Shown piece by piece: positions 10,907 through 25,200 of a stretch of 64,000 nucleotides of DNA. The translations under genes were made by a program, and so were the position numbers. The stretch is from positions 3,536,001-3,600,000 of the forward strand of contig NC_079876.1 of assembly GCF_029227915.1 (NCBI RefSeq), written 5' to 3'. Position 1 is the first letter of the stretch. Every line of letters starts with the position of its first letter. Source of the stretch: Hydractinia symbiolongicarpus. Lineage: Eukaryota > Cnidaria > Hydrozoa > Anthoathecata > Hydractiniidae. The notes beneath the pieces were generated by a model. That model saw only the letters and a list, made by a program, of their open reading frames with translations, did no database searches and had not been told where the DNA came from.

Positions 10907-13900
10907 ATGAGTTTACATCCCGGGTACTTTCATTACTATACGGGCCGAGTCCGGGATTTACGGGTAATCGCAGGTTTTCGTTTGCAGGCGATTAAACTTC
11001 TTTTATTCAGCGTCTCATCAAAAATGAAAACATTTATGAAAACTACAAGTCTCATGCGTTTAGTGGTAAAAAAATAATATAAAAAATCGTTCGGGAAATG
11101 AGTTTACTCCCTGGGTACTTTATTTGTATACTTTTGACTATACAGGTCGAGTCCGGGGTTTACGGGAAATGGCGGGTTTTCGTTTGCCGGCGATTAAACT
11201 TTTTTTATTCAGCGTCTCATCAAAAATGAAAACATTTTTGAAAACTACAAGTCTCATGCGTTTTAGTGGTGAAAAGATAATTTAAAAAATCGTTTTGGAA
11301 ATGAGTTTACTCACAGGGTACTTTCTTTGTATACATTCGACTATACGGGCCACTCCCGGGATTTACGGGAAATCGCGGGTTTTCGTTTGCTGGCGATTAA
11401 ACCACTTTCATTAAGCATCTCATCAAAAATGAAAACATTTCTGAAAACTACAAGTCTCATGGGCTTTAGTGGTGAAATAATAATTTAAAAAATCGTTCGG
11501 GAAATGAGTTTACACCCTGGGTACTTTCTTTGTATACTTTTGACTATACGGGCCGAGTCCGGGATTTACGGGAAATCGCAGGTTTTCGTTTGCCGGCGAT
11601 TAAACTTCTTTTATTCAGCGTCTCATCAAAAATGAAAACAATTTTGAAAACTACAAATCTCATGCGTTTTAGTGGTGAAAAAATAATTTAAAAAATCGTT
11701 CGGGAAATGAGTTTACTCCCTGTGTACTTTCTTTGTATACTTTTGACTATACGGGCCGAGTCCGGGATTTACGGGAAATCGCGGATTTTCGTTTGCCGGC
11801 GATTAAACTTCTTTTATTCAGCGTCTCATCAAAAATGAAAACATTTTTTAAAACTATAAGTCTCATGGGTTTTAGTAGTGAAATAATAATTTAAAAAATC
11901 GTTCGGGAAATGAGTTTACATCCCGGGTACTTTCATTACTATACGGGCCGAGTCCGGGATTTACGGGAAATCACAGATTTTCGTTTGCCGGCGATTAAAC
12001 TTCTTTTATTCAGAGTCTCATCAAAAATGAAAACATTTTTGAAAACTACAAGTCTCATGCGTTTTAGTGGTGAAATAATAATTTAAAAAATCGTTCGGGA
12101 AATGAGTTTACACCCTGGGTACTTTCTTTGTATACTTTTGACTATACGGGCCGAGTCCGGGATTTACGGGAAATCGCAGGTTTTCTTTTGCAGGCGTTTA
12201 AACTTCTTTTATTCAGCGTCTCATCAAAAATGAAAACATTTTTAAAAACTACAAGTCTCATGGGCTTTAGTGGTGAAATAATAATTTAAAAAATCGTTCG
12301 GGAAATGAGTTTACACCCTGGGTACTTTCTTTGTATACTTTTGACTATACGGGCCGAGTCCGGGATTTACGGGAAATCGCAGGTTTTCGTTTGCCGGCGA
12401 TTAAACTTCTTTTATTCAGCGTCTCATCAAAAATGAAAACAATTTTGAAAACTACAAGTCTCATGCGTTTTAGTGGTGAAAAAATAATTTAAAAAATCGT
12501 TCGGGAAATGAGTTTACTCCCTGGGTACTTTCTTTATATACTTTTCACTATGCGGGCCGAGTCCGGGGTTTACGGGGAATGGCGGGTTTTCGTTTGCCGG
12601 CGCTTAAACTTCTTTTATTCAGCGTCTCATCAAAAATGAAAACATTTTTAAAAACTACAAGTCTCATGGGTTTTAGTGGTGAAATAATAATTTAAAAATT
12701 CGTTCGGGAAATGAGTTTACATCCCGGGTACTTTCATTACTATACGGGCCGAGCCGGGATTTACGGGTAATCGCAGGTTTTCGTTTGCCGGCGATTAAAC
12801 TTCTTTTATTCAGCGTCTCATCAAAAATGAAAACATTTATGAAAACTACAAGTCTCATGCGTTTAGTGGTAAAAAAATAATATAAAAAATCGTTCGGGAA
12901 ATGAGTTTACTCCCTGGGTACTTTATTTGTATACTTTTGACTATACAGGTCGAGTCCGGGGTTTACGGGAAATGGCGGGTTTTCGTTTGCCGGCGATTAA
13001 ACTTTTTTTATTCAGCGTCTCATCAAAAATGAAAACATTTTTGAAAACTACAAGTCTCATGCGTTTTAGTGGTGAAAAGATAATTTAAAAAATCGTTTTG
13101 GAAATGAGTTTACTCACAGGGTACTTTCTTTGTATACATTCGACTATACGGGCCACTCCCGGGATTTACGGGAAATCGCGGGTTTTCGTTTGCTGGCGAT
13201 TAAACCACTTTCATTAAGCATCTCATCAAAAATGAAAACATTTCTGAAAACTACAAGTCTCATGCGTTTTAGTGGTGAAAAAATAATTTAAAAAATCGTT
13301 CGGGAAATGAGTTTACTCACAGGGTACTTTCTTTGTATACATTCGACTATACGGGCCAAGCCCGGGATTTACGGGAAATCGCGGGTTTTCGTTTGCCGGC
13401 GATTAAACTTCTTTCATTAACCGTCTCATCAAAAATGAAAACATTTTTGAAAACTACAAGTCTCATGCGTTTTAGTGGTGAAAAAATAATTTAAAAAATC
13501 GTTCGGGAAATGAGTTTATTCCCTGGGTACTTTCTTTGTATACTTTGGACTATACGGACCGAGTCCGGGATTTACGGGAAATCGCGGATTTTCGTTTGAG
13601 GGCGATTAAACTTCTTTTATTCAGCGTCTCATCAAAAATGAAAACATTTTTGAAAACTACAAGTCTCATGGGCTTTAGTGGTGAAATAATAATTTAAAAA
13701 ATCGTTCGGGAAATGAGTTTACACCCTGGGTACTTTCTTTGTATACTTTTGACTATACGGGTCGAGTCCGGGATTTACGGGAAATCGCAGGTTTTCGTTT
13801 GCCGGCGATTAAACTTCTTTTATTCAGCGTCTCATCAAAAATGAAAACAATTTTGAAAACTACAAGTCTCATGCGTTTTAGTGGTCAAAAAATAATTTAA

Positions 13901-14890
13901 AAAATCGTTCGGGAAATGAGTTTACTCCCTGGGTACTTTCTTTGTATACTTTTCACTATGCGGGCCGAGTCCGGGGTTTACGGGAAATGGCGGGTTTTCG
14001 TTTGCCGGCGATTAAACTTCTTTTATTCAGCGTCTCATCAAAAATGAAAACATTTTTAAAAACTACAAGTTTCATGGGTTTTAGTGGTGAAATAATAATT
14101 TAAAAATTCGTTCGGGAAATGAGTTTACATCCCGGTTACTTTCATTACTATACGGGCCGAGTCCGGGATTTACGGGTAATCGCAGGTTTTCGTTTGCCGG
14201 CGATTAAACTTCTTTTATTCAGCGTCTCATCAAAAATGAAAACATTTATGAAAACTACAAGTCTCATGCGTTTAGTGGTAAAAAAATAATATAAAAAATC
14301 GTTCGGGAAATGAGTTTACTCCCTGGGTACTTTATTTGTATACTTTTGACTATACGGGTCGAGTCCGGGGTTTACGGGAAATGGCGGGTTTTCGTTTGCC
14401 GGCGATTAAACTTTTTTTATTCAACGTCTCATCAAAAATGAAAACATTTTTGAAGACTACAAGTCTCATGCGTTTTAGTGGTGAAAAGATAATTTAAAAA
14501 ATCGTTTTGGAAATGAGTTTACTCACAGGGTACTTTCTTTGTATACATTCGACTATACGGGCCAATCCCGGGATTTACGGGAAATCGCGGGTTTTCGTTT
14601 GCTGGCGATTAAACCACTTTCATTAAGCATCTCATCAAAAATGAAAACATTTCTGAAAACTACAAGTCTCATGCGTTTTAGTGGTGAAAAAATAATTTAA
14701 AAAATCGTTCGGGAAATGAGTTTACTCACAGGGTACTTTCTTTGTATACATTCGACTATACGGGCCAAGCCCGGGATTTACGGGAAATCGCGGGTTTTCG
14801 TTTGCCGGCGATTAAACTTCTTTCATTAACCGTCTCATCAAAAATGAAAACATTTTTGAAAACTACAAGTCTCCTGCGTTTTAGTGGTGA
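10501..14890 (+). repeat. Family A three-copy HOR (offsets 1804 and 1408 bp)
   Basis: Unit pairs marked by CTATGCGGGCC with GGGGTTTACGG start at 10704, 12508 and 13916. Each is followed by a short unit that ends GCGTTTAGTGGTAAAAAAA. About 1 kb is shared by the first two copies at offset 1804; about 1.2 kb is shared by the second and third at 1408. The stretch 11504-12304 instead matches 6485-7285 (offset about 5019), so blocks from different zones have been mixed, as expected from long-range unequal exchange or gene conversion. Confidence 0.82.
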
Positions 14891-16720
14891 AAAAAAAATT
14901 AAAAAATCGTTCGGGAAATGAGTTTACTCCCTAGGTACTTTCTTTGTATACATTCGACTATACGGGCCAAGCCCGGGATTTACGGGAAATCGCGGGATTT
15001 CGTTTGCCGGCGATTAAACTTCTTTTATTCAGCGTCTCATCAAAAATGAAAACATTTTTAAAAACTATAAGTCTCATGGGTTTTAGTGTGGAAAAAATAA
15101 TTTAAAAAATCGTTCGGGAAATGAGTTTATTCCCTGGGTACTTTCTTTGTATACTTTGGACTATACGGACCGCGTCCGGGATTTACGGGAAATCGCGGAT
15201 TTTCGTTTGAGGGCGATTAAACTTCTTTTATTCAGCGTCTCATCAAAAATGAAAACATTTTTGAAAACTACAAGTCTCATGCGTTGTAGTGGTGAAAAAA
15301 TAATTTAAAAAATCGTTCGGAAAAAGAGTTTACTCCCTGGGTACTTTCTTTGTATACTTTTGACTATACGGACCGAGTCCGGCGTTTACGGGAAATGGCG
15401 GGTTTTTGTTTGCGGGCGATTAAACTTCTTTTATTCAGCGTCTCATCAAAAATGAAAACATTTTTAAAAACTATAAGTCTCATGGGTTTTAGTGGTGAAA
15501 TAATAATTTGAAAAATCGTTCGGGAAATGAGTTTACATCCCGGGTACTTTCATTACTATACGGGCCGAGTCCGGGATTTACGGGAAATCGCAGATTTTCG
15601 TTTGCCGGCGATTAAACTTCTTTTATTCAGCGTCTCATCAAAAATGAAAACATTTTTGAAAACTACAAGTCTCATGCGTTTTAGTGGTGAAAAAATATTT
15701 TAAAAAATCGTTCGGGAAATGAGTTTACTCCCTGGGTACTTTCTTTGTATACTTTTAACCATACGGGCCGAGTCCGGGATTTACGGGAAGTCGCGGGTTT
15801 TCTTTTGCCGGCGTTTAAACTTCTTTTATTCAGCGTCTCATCAAAAATGAAAACATTTTTAAAAACTACAAGTCTCATGGGCTTTAGTGGTGAAATAATA
15901 ATTTAAAAAATCGTTCGGGAAATGAGTTTACACCCTGGGTACTTTCTTTGTATACTTTTGACTATACGGGCTGAGTCCGGGATTTACGGGAAATCGCAGG
16001 TTTACGTTTTCCGGCGATTAAACTTCTTTTATTCAGCGTCTCATCAAAAATGAAAACAATTTTGAAAACTACAAGTCCCATGCGTTTTAGTGGTGAAAAA
16101 ATAATTTAAAAAATCGTTCGGGAAATGAGTTTACTCCCTGGGTACTTTCTTTGTATACTTTTGACTATGCGGGCCGAGTCCGGGGTTTACGGGAAATGGC
16201 GGGTTTTCGTTTGCCGGCGATTAAACTTCTTTTATTCAGCGTCTCATCAAAAATGAAAACATTTTTAAAAACTACAAGTCTCATGGGTTTTGTGGTGAAA
16301 TAATAATTTAAAAAATCGTTCGGGAAATGAGTTTACCTCCCGGGTACTTTCATTACTATACGGGCCGAGTCCGGGATTTACGGGAAATCGCAGGTTTTCG
16401 TTTGCCGGCGATTAAACTTCTTTTATTCAGCGTCTCATCAAAAATGAAAACATTTATGAAAACTACAAGTCTCATGCGTTTAGTGGTAAAAAAATAATAT
16501 AAAAAATCGTTCGGGAAATGAGTTTACTCCATGGGTACTTTCTTTGTATACTTTTGACTATACGGGCCGAGTCCGGGATTTACGGGAAATCGCGGAATTT
16601 CGTTTGCCGGCGATTAAACTTCTTTTATTCAGCGTCTCATCAAAAATGAAAACATTTTTAAAAACTATAAGTCTCATGGTTTTTAGTGGTGAAATAATAA
16701 TTTGAAAAATCGTTCGGGAA
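14891..16720 (+). repeat. Family A mixed-subtype interval
   Basis: Continuous family A monomers with no single HOR that I could assign. It includes the long unit with TACTTTGGACTATACGG and TTTGAGGGCG (start 15121, also at 13510 and later at 18336, 19543, 20942, 22533 and 23741) and short units at 15527 and 16327. The unit at 16327 repeats the GTTTAGTGGTAAAA end seen at 10907, 12711 and 14119. No other content is present. Confidence 0.8.
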
Positions 16721-17727
16721 ATGAGTTTACATCCCGGGTACTTTCATTACTATACGGGCCGAGTCCGGGATTTACGGGAAATCGCAGATTTTCGTTTGCC
16801 GGCGATTAAACTTCTTTTATTCAGCGTCTCATCAAAAATGAAAACATTTTTGAAAACTACAAGTCTCATGCGTTTTAGTGGTGAAAAAATATTTTAAAAA
16901 ATCGTTCGGGAAATGAGTTTACTCCCTGGGTACTTTTGTTTGTATACTTTTAACCATACGGGCCGAGTCCGGGATTTACGGGAAGTCGCGGGTTTTCTTT
17001 TGCCGGCGTTTAAACTTCTTTTATTCAGCGTCTCATCAAAAATGAAAACATTTTTAAAAACTACAAGTCTCATGGGCTTTAGTGGTGAAATAATAATTTA
17101 AAAAATCGTTCGGGAAATGAGTTTACACCCTGGGTACTTTCCTTGTATACTTTTGACTATACGGGCCGAGTCCGGGATTTACGGGAAATCGCAGATTTTC
17201 GTTTGCCGGCGATTAAACTTCTTTTATTCAGCGTCTCATCAAAAATGAAAACATTTTTGAAAACTACAAGTCTCATGCGTTTTAGTGGTGAAAAAATATT
17301 TTAAAAAATCGTTCGGGAAATGAGTTTACTCCCTGGGTACTTTTGTTTGTATACTTTTAACCATACGGGCCGAGTCCGGGATTTACGGGAAGTCGCGGGT
17401 TTTCTTTTGCCGGCGTTTAAACTTCTTTTATTCAGCGTCTCATCAAAAATGAAAACATTTTTAAAAACTACAAGTCTCATGGGCTTTAGTGGTGAAATAA
17501 TAATTTAAAAAATCGTTCGGGAAATGAGTTTACACCCTGGGTACTTTCCTTGTATACTTTTGACTATACGGGCCGAGTCCGGGGTTTACGGGAAATCGCA
17601 GGTTTACGTTTGCCGGCGATTAAATTTCTTTTATTCAGCGTCTCATCAAAAATGAAAACAATTTTGACAACTACAAGTCTCATGCGTTTTAGTGGTGAAA
17701 AAATAATTTAAAAAATCGTTCGGGAAA
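16721..17727 (+). repeat. Family A local dimer duplication (407 bp)
   Basis: The units at 16913 and 17117 repeat at 17320 and 17524 (offset 407 bp). They share TACTTTTGTTTGTATAC and TTTAACCATACGG in the first unit and GTACTTTCCTTG in the second. The copies look practically identical over the first unit. This is the smallest HOR-scale duplication in the A array and probably one of the most recent. Confidence 0.85.
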
Positions 17728-18538
17728 TGAGTTTACTCCCTGGGTACTTTCTTTGTATACTTTTGACTATGCGGGCCGAGTCCGGGGTTTACGGGAAATG
17801 GCGGGTTTTCGTTTGCCGGCGATTAAACTTCTTTTATTCAGCGTCTCATCAAAAATGAAAACATTTATGAAAACTACAAGTCTCATGCGTTTTAGTGGTG
17901 AAAAAATAATTTAAAAAATCGATCGGGAAATGAGTTTACTCACAGAGTACTTTCTTTGTATACATTCGACTATATGGGCCAAGCCCGGGATTTACGGGAA
18001 ATCGCGGGTTTTCGTTTGCCGGCGATTAAACTTCTTACATTAACTGTCTCATCAAAAATGAAAACATTTTTGAAAACTACAAGTCTCATGCGTTTTAGTG
18101 GTGAAAAAAAAAATTAAAAAATCGTTCGGGAAATGAGTTTACTCCCTAGGTACTTTCTTTGTATACATTCCACTATACGGGCCAAGCCCGGGATTTACGG
18201 GAAATCGCAGGATTTCGTTTGCCGGCGATTAAACCTCTTTCATTAAGCGTCTAATCAAAAATGAAAACAGTTTTGAAAACTACAAGTCTCATGCGTTTTA
18301 GTGGAGAAAAAATAATTTAAAAAATCGTTCGGGAAATGAGTTTATTCCCTGGGTACTTTCTTTGTATACTTTGGACTATACGGGCCGAGTCCGGGATTTA
18401 CGGGAAATGGCGGATTTTCGTTTGAGGGCGATTAAACTTCTTTTATTCAGCGTCTCATCAAAAATGAAAACATTTTTGAAAACTACAAGTCTCATGCGTT
18501 TTAGTGGTGAAATAATAATTTGAAAAATCGTTCGGGAA
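17728..18538 (+). repeat. Family A long-monomer interval
   Basis: Four long units (17727, 17930, 18133, 18336). They include types also found in zone 1 (CACAGAGTAC and CCCTAGGTAC with ATACATTC). No short units and no other content. Confidence 0.85.
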
Positions 18539-21500
18539 ATGAGTTTACATCCCGGGTACTTTCATTACTATACGGGCCGAGTCCGGGATTTACGGGAAGT
18601 CGCGGGTTTTCTTTTGCCGGCGTTTAAACTTCTTTTATTCAGCGTCTCATTAAAAATGAAAACATTTTTAAAAACTACAAGTCTCATGGGCTTTAGTGGT
18701 GAAATAATAATTTAAAAAATCGTTCGGGAAATGAGTTTACACCCTGGGTACTTTCTTTGTATACTTTTGACTATACGGGCCGAGTCCGGGATTTACGGGA
18801 AATCGCAGGTTTACGTTTGCCGGCGATTAAACTTCTTTTATTCAGCGTCTCATCAAAAATGAAAACAATTTTGAAAACTACAAGTCTCATGCGTTTTAGT
18901 GGTGAAAAAATAATTTAAAAAATCGTTCGGGAAATGAGTTTACTCCCTGGGTACTTTCTTTGTATACTTTTGACTATGCGGGCCGAGTCCGGGGTTTACG
19001 GGAAATGGCGGGTTTTCGTTTGCCGGCGATTAAACTTCTTTTATTCAGCGTCTCATCAAAAATGAAAACATTTATGAAAACTTCAAGTCTCATGCGTTTT
19101 AGTGGTGAAAAAATAATTTAAAAAATCGTTCGGGAAATGAGTTTACTCACAGAGTACTTTCTTTGTATACATTCGACTATACGGGCCAAGCCCGGGATTT
19201 ACGGGAAATCGCGGGTTTTCGTTTGCCGGCGATTAAACTTCTTACATTAACCGTCTCATCAAAAATGAAAACATTTTTGAAAACTACAAGTCTCGTGCGT
19301 TTTAGTGGTGAAAAAAAAAATTAAAAAATCGTTCGGGAAATGAGTTTACTCCCTAGGTACTTTCCTTGTATACATTCGACTATACGGGCCAAGCCCGGGA
19401 TTTACGGGAAATCGCAGGATTTCGTTTGCCGGCGATTAAACCTCTTTCATTAAGCGTCTAATCAAAAATGAATACAGTTTTGAAAACTACAAGTCTCATG
19501 CGTTTTAGTGGTGAAAAAATAATTTTAAAAATCGTTCGGGAAATGAGTTTATTCCCTGGGTACTTTCTTTGTATACTTTGGAGTATACGGGCCGAGTCCG
19601 GGATTTACGGGAAATCGCGGATTTTCGTTTGAGGGCGATTAAACTTCCTTTATTCAGCGTCTCATCAAAAATGAAAACATTTTTGAAAACTACAAGTCTC
19701 ATGCGTTGTAGTGGTGAAAAAATAATTTAAAAAATCGTTCGGAAAAAGAGTTTACTCCCTGGGTACTTTCTTTGTGTACTTTTGACTATACGGGCCGAGT
19801 CCGGCGTTAACGGGAAATGGCGGGTTTTTGTTTGCCGGCGATTAAACTTCTTTTATTCAGCGTCTCATCAAAAATGAAAACATTTTTAAAAACTATAAGT
19901 CTCAAGGGTTTTAGTGGTGAAATAATAATTTAAAAAATCGTTCGGGAAATGAGTTTACATCCCGGGTACTTTCATTACTATACGGGCCGAGTCCGGGATT
20001 TACGGGAAATCGCAGGTTTTCGTTTGCCGGAGATTAAACTTCTTTTATTCAGCGTCTCATCAAAAATGAAAACATTTTTGAAAACTACAAGTCTCATGCG
20101 TTTTAGTGGTGAAAAAATATTTTAAAAAATCGTTCGGGAAATGAGTTTACCCCCTGGTTACTTTCTTTGTATACTTTTGACTATACGGGCCGAGTCCAGG
20201 ATTTACGGGAAGTCGCGGGTTTTCTTTTGCCGGCGATTAAACCTCTTTTATTCAGCGTCTCATTAAAAATGAAAACATTTTTTAAAACTACAAGTCTCAT
20301 GGGTTTTAGTGGTGAAATAATAATTTACAAAATCGTTCGGGAAATGAGTTTACATCCCGGGTACTTTCATTACTATACGGGCCGAGTCCGGGATTTACGG
20401 GAAATCGCAGGTTTTCGTTTGCCGGCGATTAAACTTCTTTTATTCAGCGTCTCATCAAAAATGAAAACATTTTTGAAAACTACAAGTCTCATGCGTTTTA
20501 GTGGTGAAAAAATAATTTAAAAAATCGTTCGGGAAATGAGTTTACTCCCTGGGTACTTTCTTTGTATACTTTTGACTATACGGGCCGAGTCCGGGATTTA
20601 CGGGAAGTCGCGGGTTTTCTTTTGCCGGCGTTTAAACTTCTTTTATTCAGCGTCTCATCAAAAATGAAAACATTTTCAAAAACTACAAGTGTCATGGGCT
20701 TTAGTCGTGATATAATAATTGAAAAAATCGTTCGGGAAATGAGTTTACACCCTGGGTACTTTCTTTGTATACTTTTGACTATACGGGCCGAGTCCGGGAT
20801 TTACGGGAAATCGCAGATTTTCGTTTGAGGGCAATTAAACTTCTTTTATTCAGAGTCTCATCAAAAATGAAAACATTTTTGAAAACTACAAGTCTCATGC
20901 GTTTTAGTGGAGAAAAAATAATTTAAAAAATCGTTCGGGAAATGAGTTTATTCCCTGGGTACTTTCTTTGTATACTTTGGACTATACGGGCCGAGTCCGG
21001 GATTTACGGGAAATCGCGGATTTTCGTTTGAGGGCGATTAAACTTCTTTTATTCAGCGTCTCATCAAAAATGAAAACATTTTTGAAAACTACAAGTCTCA
21101 TGCGTTTTAGTGGTGAAATAATAATTTGAAAAATCGTTCGGGAAATGAGTTTACATCCCGGGTACTTTCATTACTATACGGGCCGAGTCCGGGATTTACG
21201 GGAAGTCGCGGGTTTTCTTTTGCCGGCGTTTAAACTTCTTTTATTCAGCGTCTCATCAAAAATGAAAACATTTTTAAAAACTACAAGTCTCATGGGCTTT
21301 AGTGGTGAAATAATAATTTAAAAAATCGTTCGGGAAATGAGTTTACACCCTGGGTACTTTCTTTGTATACTTTTGACTATACGGGCCGAGTCCGGGATTT
21401 ACGGGAAATCGCAGGTTTACGTTTGCCGGCGATTAAACTTCTTTTATTCAGCGTCTCATCAAAAATGAAAACAATTTTGAAAACTACAAGTCTCATGGGT

Positions 21501-24500
21501 TTTAGTGGTGAAATAATAATTTAAAAAATCGTTCTGGAAATGAGTTTACATCCCGGGTACTTTCATTACTATACGGGCCAAGTCCGGGATTTACGGGAAA
21601 TCGCAGGTTTTCGTTTGCCGGAGATTAAACTTCTTTTATTCAGCGTCTCATCAAAAATGAAAACATTTTTGAAAACTACAAGTCTCATGCGTTTTAGTGG
21701 TGAAAAAATATTTTAAAAAATCGTTCGGGAAATGAGTTTACTCCCTGGTTACTTTCTTTGTATACTTTTGACTATACGGGCCGAGTCCAGGATTTACGGG
21801 AAGTCGCGGGTTTTCTTTTGCCGGCGATTAAACCTTTTTTATTCAGCGTCTCATTAAAAATGAAAACATTTTTTAAAACTACAAGTCTCATGGGTTTTAG
21901 TGGTGAAATAATAATTTACAAAATCGTTCGGGAAATGAGTTTACATCCCGGGTACTTTCATTACTATACGGGCCGAGTCCGGGATTTACGGGAAATCGCA
22001 GGTTTTCGTTTGCCGGCGATTAAACTTCTTTTATTCAGCGTTTCATCAAAAATGAAAACATTTTTGAAAAATACAAGTCTCATGCGTTTTAGTGGTGAAA
22101 AAATAATTTAAAAAATCGTTTGGGAAATGAGTTTACTCCCTGGGTACTTTCTTTGTATACTTTTGACTATACGGGCCGAGTCCGGGATTTACGGGAAGTC
22201 GCCGGTTTTCTTTTGCCGGCGTTTAAACTTCTTTTATTCAGCGTTTCATCAAAAATGAAAACATTTTCAAAAACTACAAGTGTCATGGGCTTTAGTCGTG
22301 ATATAATAATTGAAAAAATCGTTCGGGAAATGAGTTTACACCCTGGGTACTTTCTTTGTATACTTTTGACTATACGGGCCGAGTCCGGGATTTACGGGAA
22401 ATCGCGGATTTTCGTTTGAGGGCAATTAAACTTCTTTTATTCAGAGTCTCATCAAAAATGAAAACATTTTTGAAAACTACAAGTCTCATGCGTTTTAGTG
22501 GAGAAAAAATAATTTAAAAAATCGTTCGGGAAATGAGTTTATTCCCTGGGTACTTTCTTTGTATACTTTGGACTAAACGGGCCGAGTCCGGGATTTACGG
22601 GAAATCGCGGATTTTCGTTTGAGGGCGATTAAACTTCTTTTATTCAGCGTCTCATCAAAAATGAAAACATTTTTGAAAACTACAAGTCTCATGCGTTTTA
22701 GTGGTGAAATAATAATTTGAAAAATCGTTCGGGAAATGAGTTTACATCCCGGGTACTTTCATTACTATACGGGCCGAGTCCGGGATTTACGGGAAGTCGC
22801 GGGTTTTCTTTTGCCGGCGTTTAAACTTCTTTTATTCAGCGTCTCATCAAAAATGAAAACATTTTTAAAAACTACAAGTCTCATGGGCTTTAGTGGTGAA
22901 ATAATAATTTAAAAAATCGTTCGGGAAATGAGTTTACACCCTGGGTACTTTCTTTGTATACTTTTGACTATACGGGCCAAGTCCGGGATTTACGGGAAAT
23001 CGCAGGTTTACGTTTGCCGGCGATTAAACTTCTTTTATTCAGCGTCTCATCAAAAATGAAAACAATTTTGAAAACTACAAGTCTCATGCGTTTTAGTGGT
23101 GAAAAAATAATTTAAAAAATCGTTCGGGAAATGAGTTTACTCCCTGGGTACTTTCTTTGTATACTTTTGACTATGCGGGCCGAGTCCGGGATTTACGGGA
23201 AATGGCGGGTTTTCGTTTGCCGGCGATTAAACTTCTTTTATTCAGCGTCTCATCAAAAAATGAAAACATTTATGAAAACTACAAGTCTCATGCGTTTCAG
23301 TGGTGAAAAAATAATTTAAAAAATCGTTCGGGAAATGAGTTTACTCACAGAGTACTTTCTTTGTATACATTCGACTATACGGGCCAAGCCCGGGATTTAC
23401 GGGAAATCGCGGGTTTTCGTTTGCCGGCGATTAAACTTCTTACATTAACCGTCTCATCAAAAATGAAAACATTTTTGAAAACTACAAGTCTCGTGCGTTT
23501 TAGTGGTGAAAAAAAAAATTAAAAAATCGTTCGGGAAATGAGTTTACTCCGTAGGTACTTTCTTTGTATACATTCGACTATACGGGCCAAGCCCGGGATT
23601 TACGGGAAATCGCAGGATTTCGTTTGCCGGCGATTAAACCTCTTTCATTAAGCGTCTAATCAAAAATGAAAACAGTTTTGAAAACTACAAGTCTCATGCG
23701 TTTTAGTGGTGAAAAAATAATTTTAAAAATCGTTCGGGAAATGAGTTTATTCCCTGGGTACTTTCTTTGTATACTTTGGACTATACGGGCCGAGTCCGGG
23801 ATTTACGGGAAATCGCGGATTTTCGTTTGAGGGCGATTAAACTTCTTTTATTCAGCGTCTCATCAAAAATGAAAACATTTTTGAAAACTACAAGTCTCAT
23901 GCGTTGTAGTGGTGAAAAAATAATTTAAAAAATCGTTCGGAAAAAGAGTTTACTCCCTGGGTACTTTCTTTGTATACTTTTGACTATACGGGCCGAGTCC
24001 GGCGTTTACGGGAAATGGCGGGTTTTTGTTTGCCGGCGATTAAACTTCTTTTATTCAGCGTCTCATCAAAAATGAAAACATTTTTAAAAACTATAAGTCT
24101 CATGGGTTTTAGTGGTGAAATAATAATTTAAAAAATCGTTCGGGAAATGAGTTTACATCCCGGGTACTTTCATTACTATACGGGCCGAGTCCGGGATTTA
24201 CGGGAAATCGCAGATTTTCGTTTGCCGGAGATTAAACTTCTTTTATTCAGCGTCTCATCAAAAATGAAAACATTTTTGAAAACTACAAGTCTCATGCGTT
24301 TTAGTGGTGAAAAAATATTTTAAAAAATCGTTCGGGAAATGAGTTTACTCCCTGGTTACTTTCTTTGTATACTTTTGACTATACGGGCCGAGTCCAGGAT
24401 TTACGGGAAGTCGCGGGTTTTCTTTTGCCGGCGATTAAACCTCTTTTATTCAGCGTCTCATTAAGAATGAAAACATTTTTTAAAACTACAAGTCTCATGG

Positions 24501-25139
24501 GTTTTAGTGGTGAAATAATAATTTACAAAATCGTTCGGGAAATGAGTTTACATCCCGGGTACTTTCATTACTATACGGGCCGAGTCCGGGATTTACGGGA
24601 AATCGCAGGTTTTCGTTTGCCGGCGATTAAACTTCTTTTATTCAGCGTCTCATCAAAAATGAAAACATTTTTGAAAACTACAAGTCTCATGCGTTTTAGT
24701 GGTGAAAAAATAATATAAAAAATCGTTCGGGAAATGAGTTTACTCCCTGGGTACTTTCTTTGTATACTTTTGACTATACGGGCCGAGTCCGGGATTTACG
24801 GGAAGTCGCGGGTTTTCTTTTGCTGGCGTTTAAACTTCTTTTATTCAGCGTCTCATCAAAAATGAAAACATTTTCAAAAACTACAAGTGTCATGGGCTTT
24901 AGTCGTGATATAATAATTGAAAAAATCGTTCGGGAAATGAGTTTACACCCTGGGTACTTTCTTTGTATACTTTTGACTATACGGGCCGAGTCCGGGATTT
25001 ATGGGAAATCGCGGATTTTCGTTTGAGGGCAATTAAACTTCTTTTATTCAGCGTCTCATCAAAAATGAAAACATTTTTGAAAACTACAAGTCTCATGCGT
25101 TGTAGTGGTGAAAAAATAATTTAAAAAATCGTTCGGAAA
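18539..25139 (+). repeat. Family A large segmental duplication (4198 bp) with nested 1591-bp HOR
   Basis: Units from 18539 to 20941 recur at 22736 to 25139 at an offset of 4197-4198 bp. Shared rare markers are CTCGTGCG (19291 and 23489), the GTAGTGGTG unit, and the AAAACATTTTC plus AGTCGTGATATAATAATTG unit (20536 and 24734). A second, overlapping repeat at offset 1591 bp (six long-type and two short-type steps plus length variants) links about 20141-21530 to about 21732-23121. This is the most short-unit-rich part of the A array. Confidence 0.86.
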
Positions 25140-25200
25140 AAGAGTTTACTCCCTGGGTACTTTCTTTGTATACTTTTGACTATACGGGCCGAGTCCGGCG

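Noticed and set aside
20167-20520. 117-codon open frame, with similar frames at 21758-22111 and 24365-24718
   Set aside because: It crosses a 192-bp short A unit, which preserves frame (192 = 3 x 64), and recurs at the 1591- and 4198-bp repeat offsets. There is no codon-level conservation, and 203-bp units shift the frame. It is a satellite by-product.
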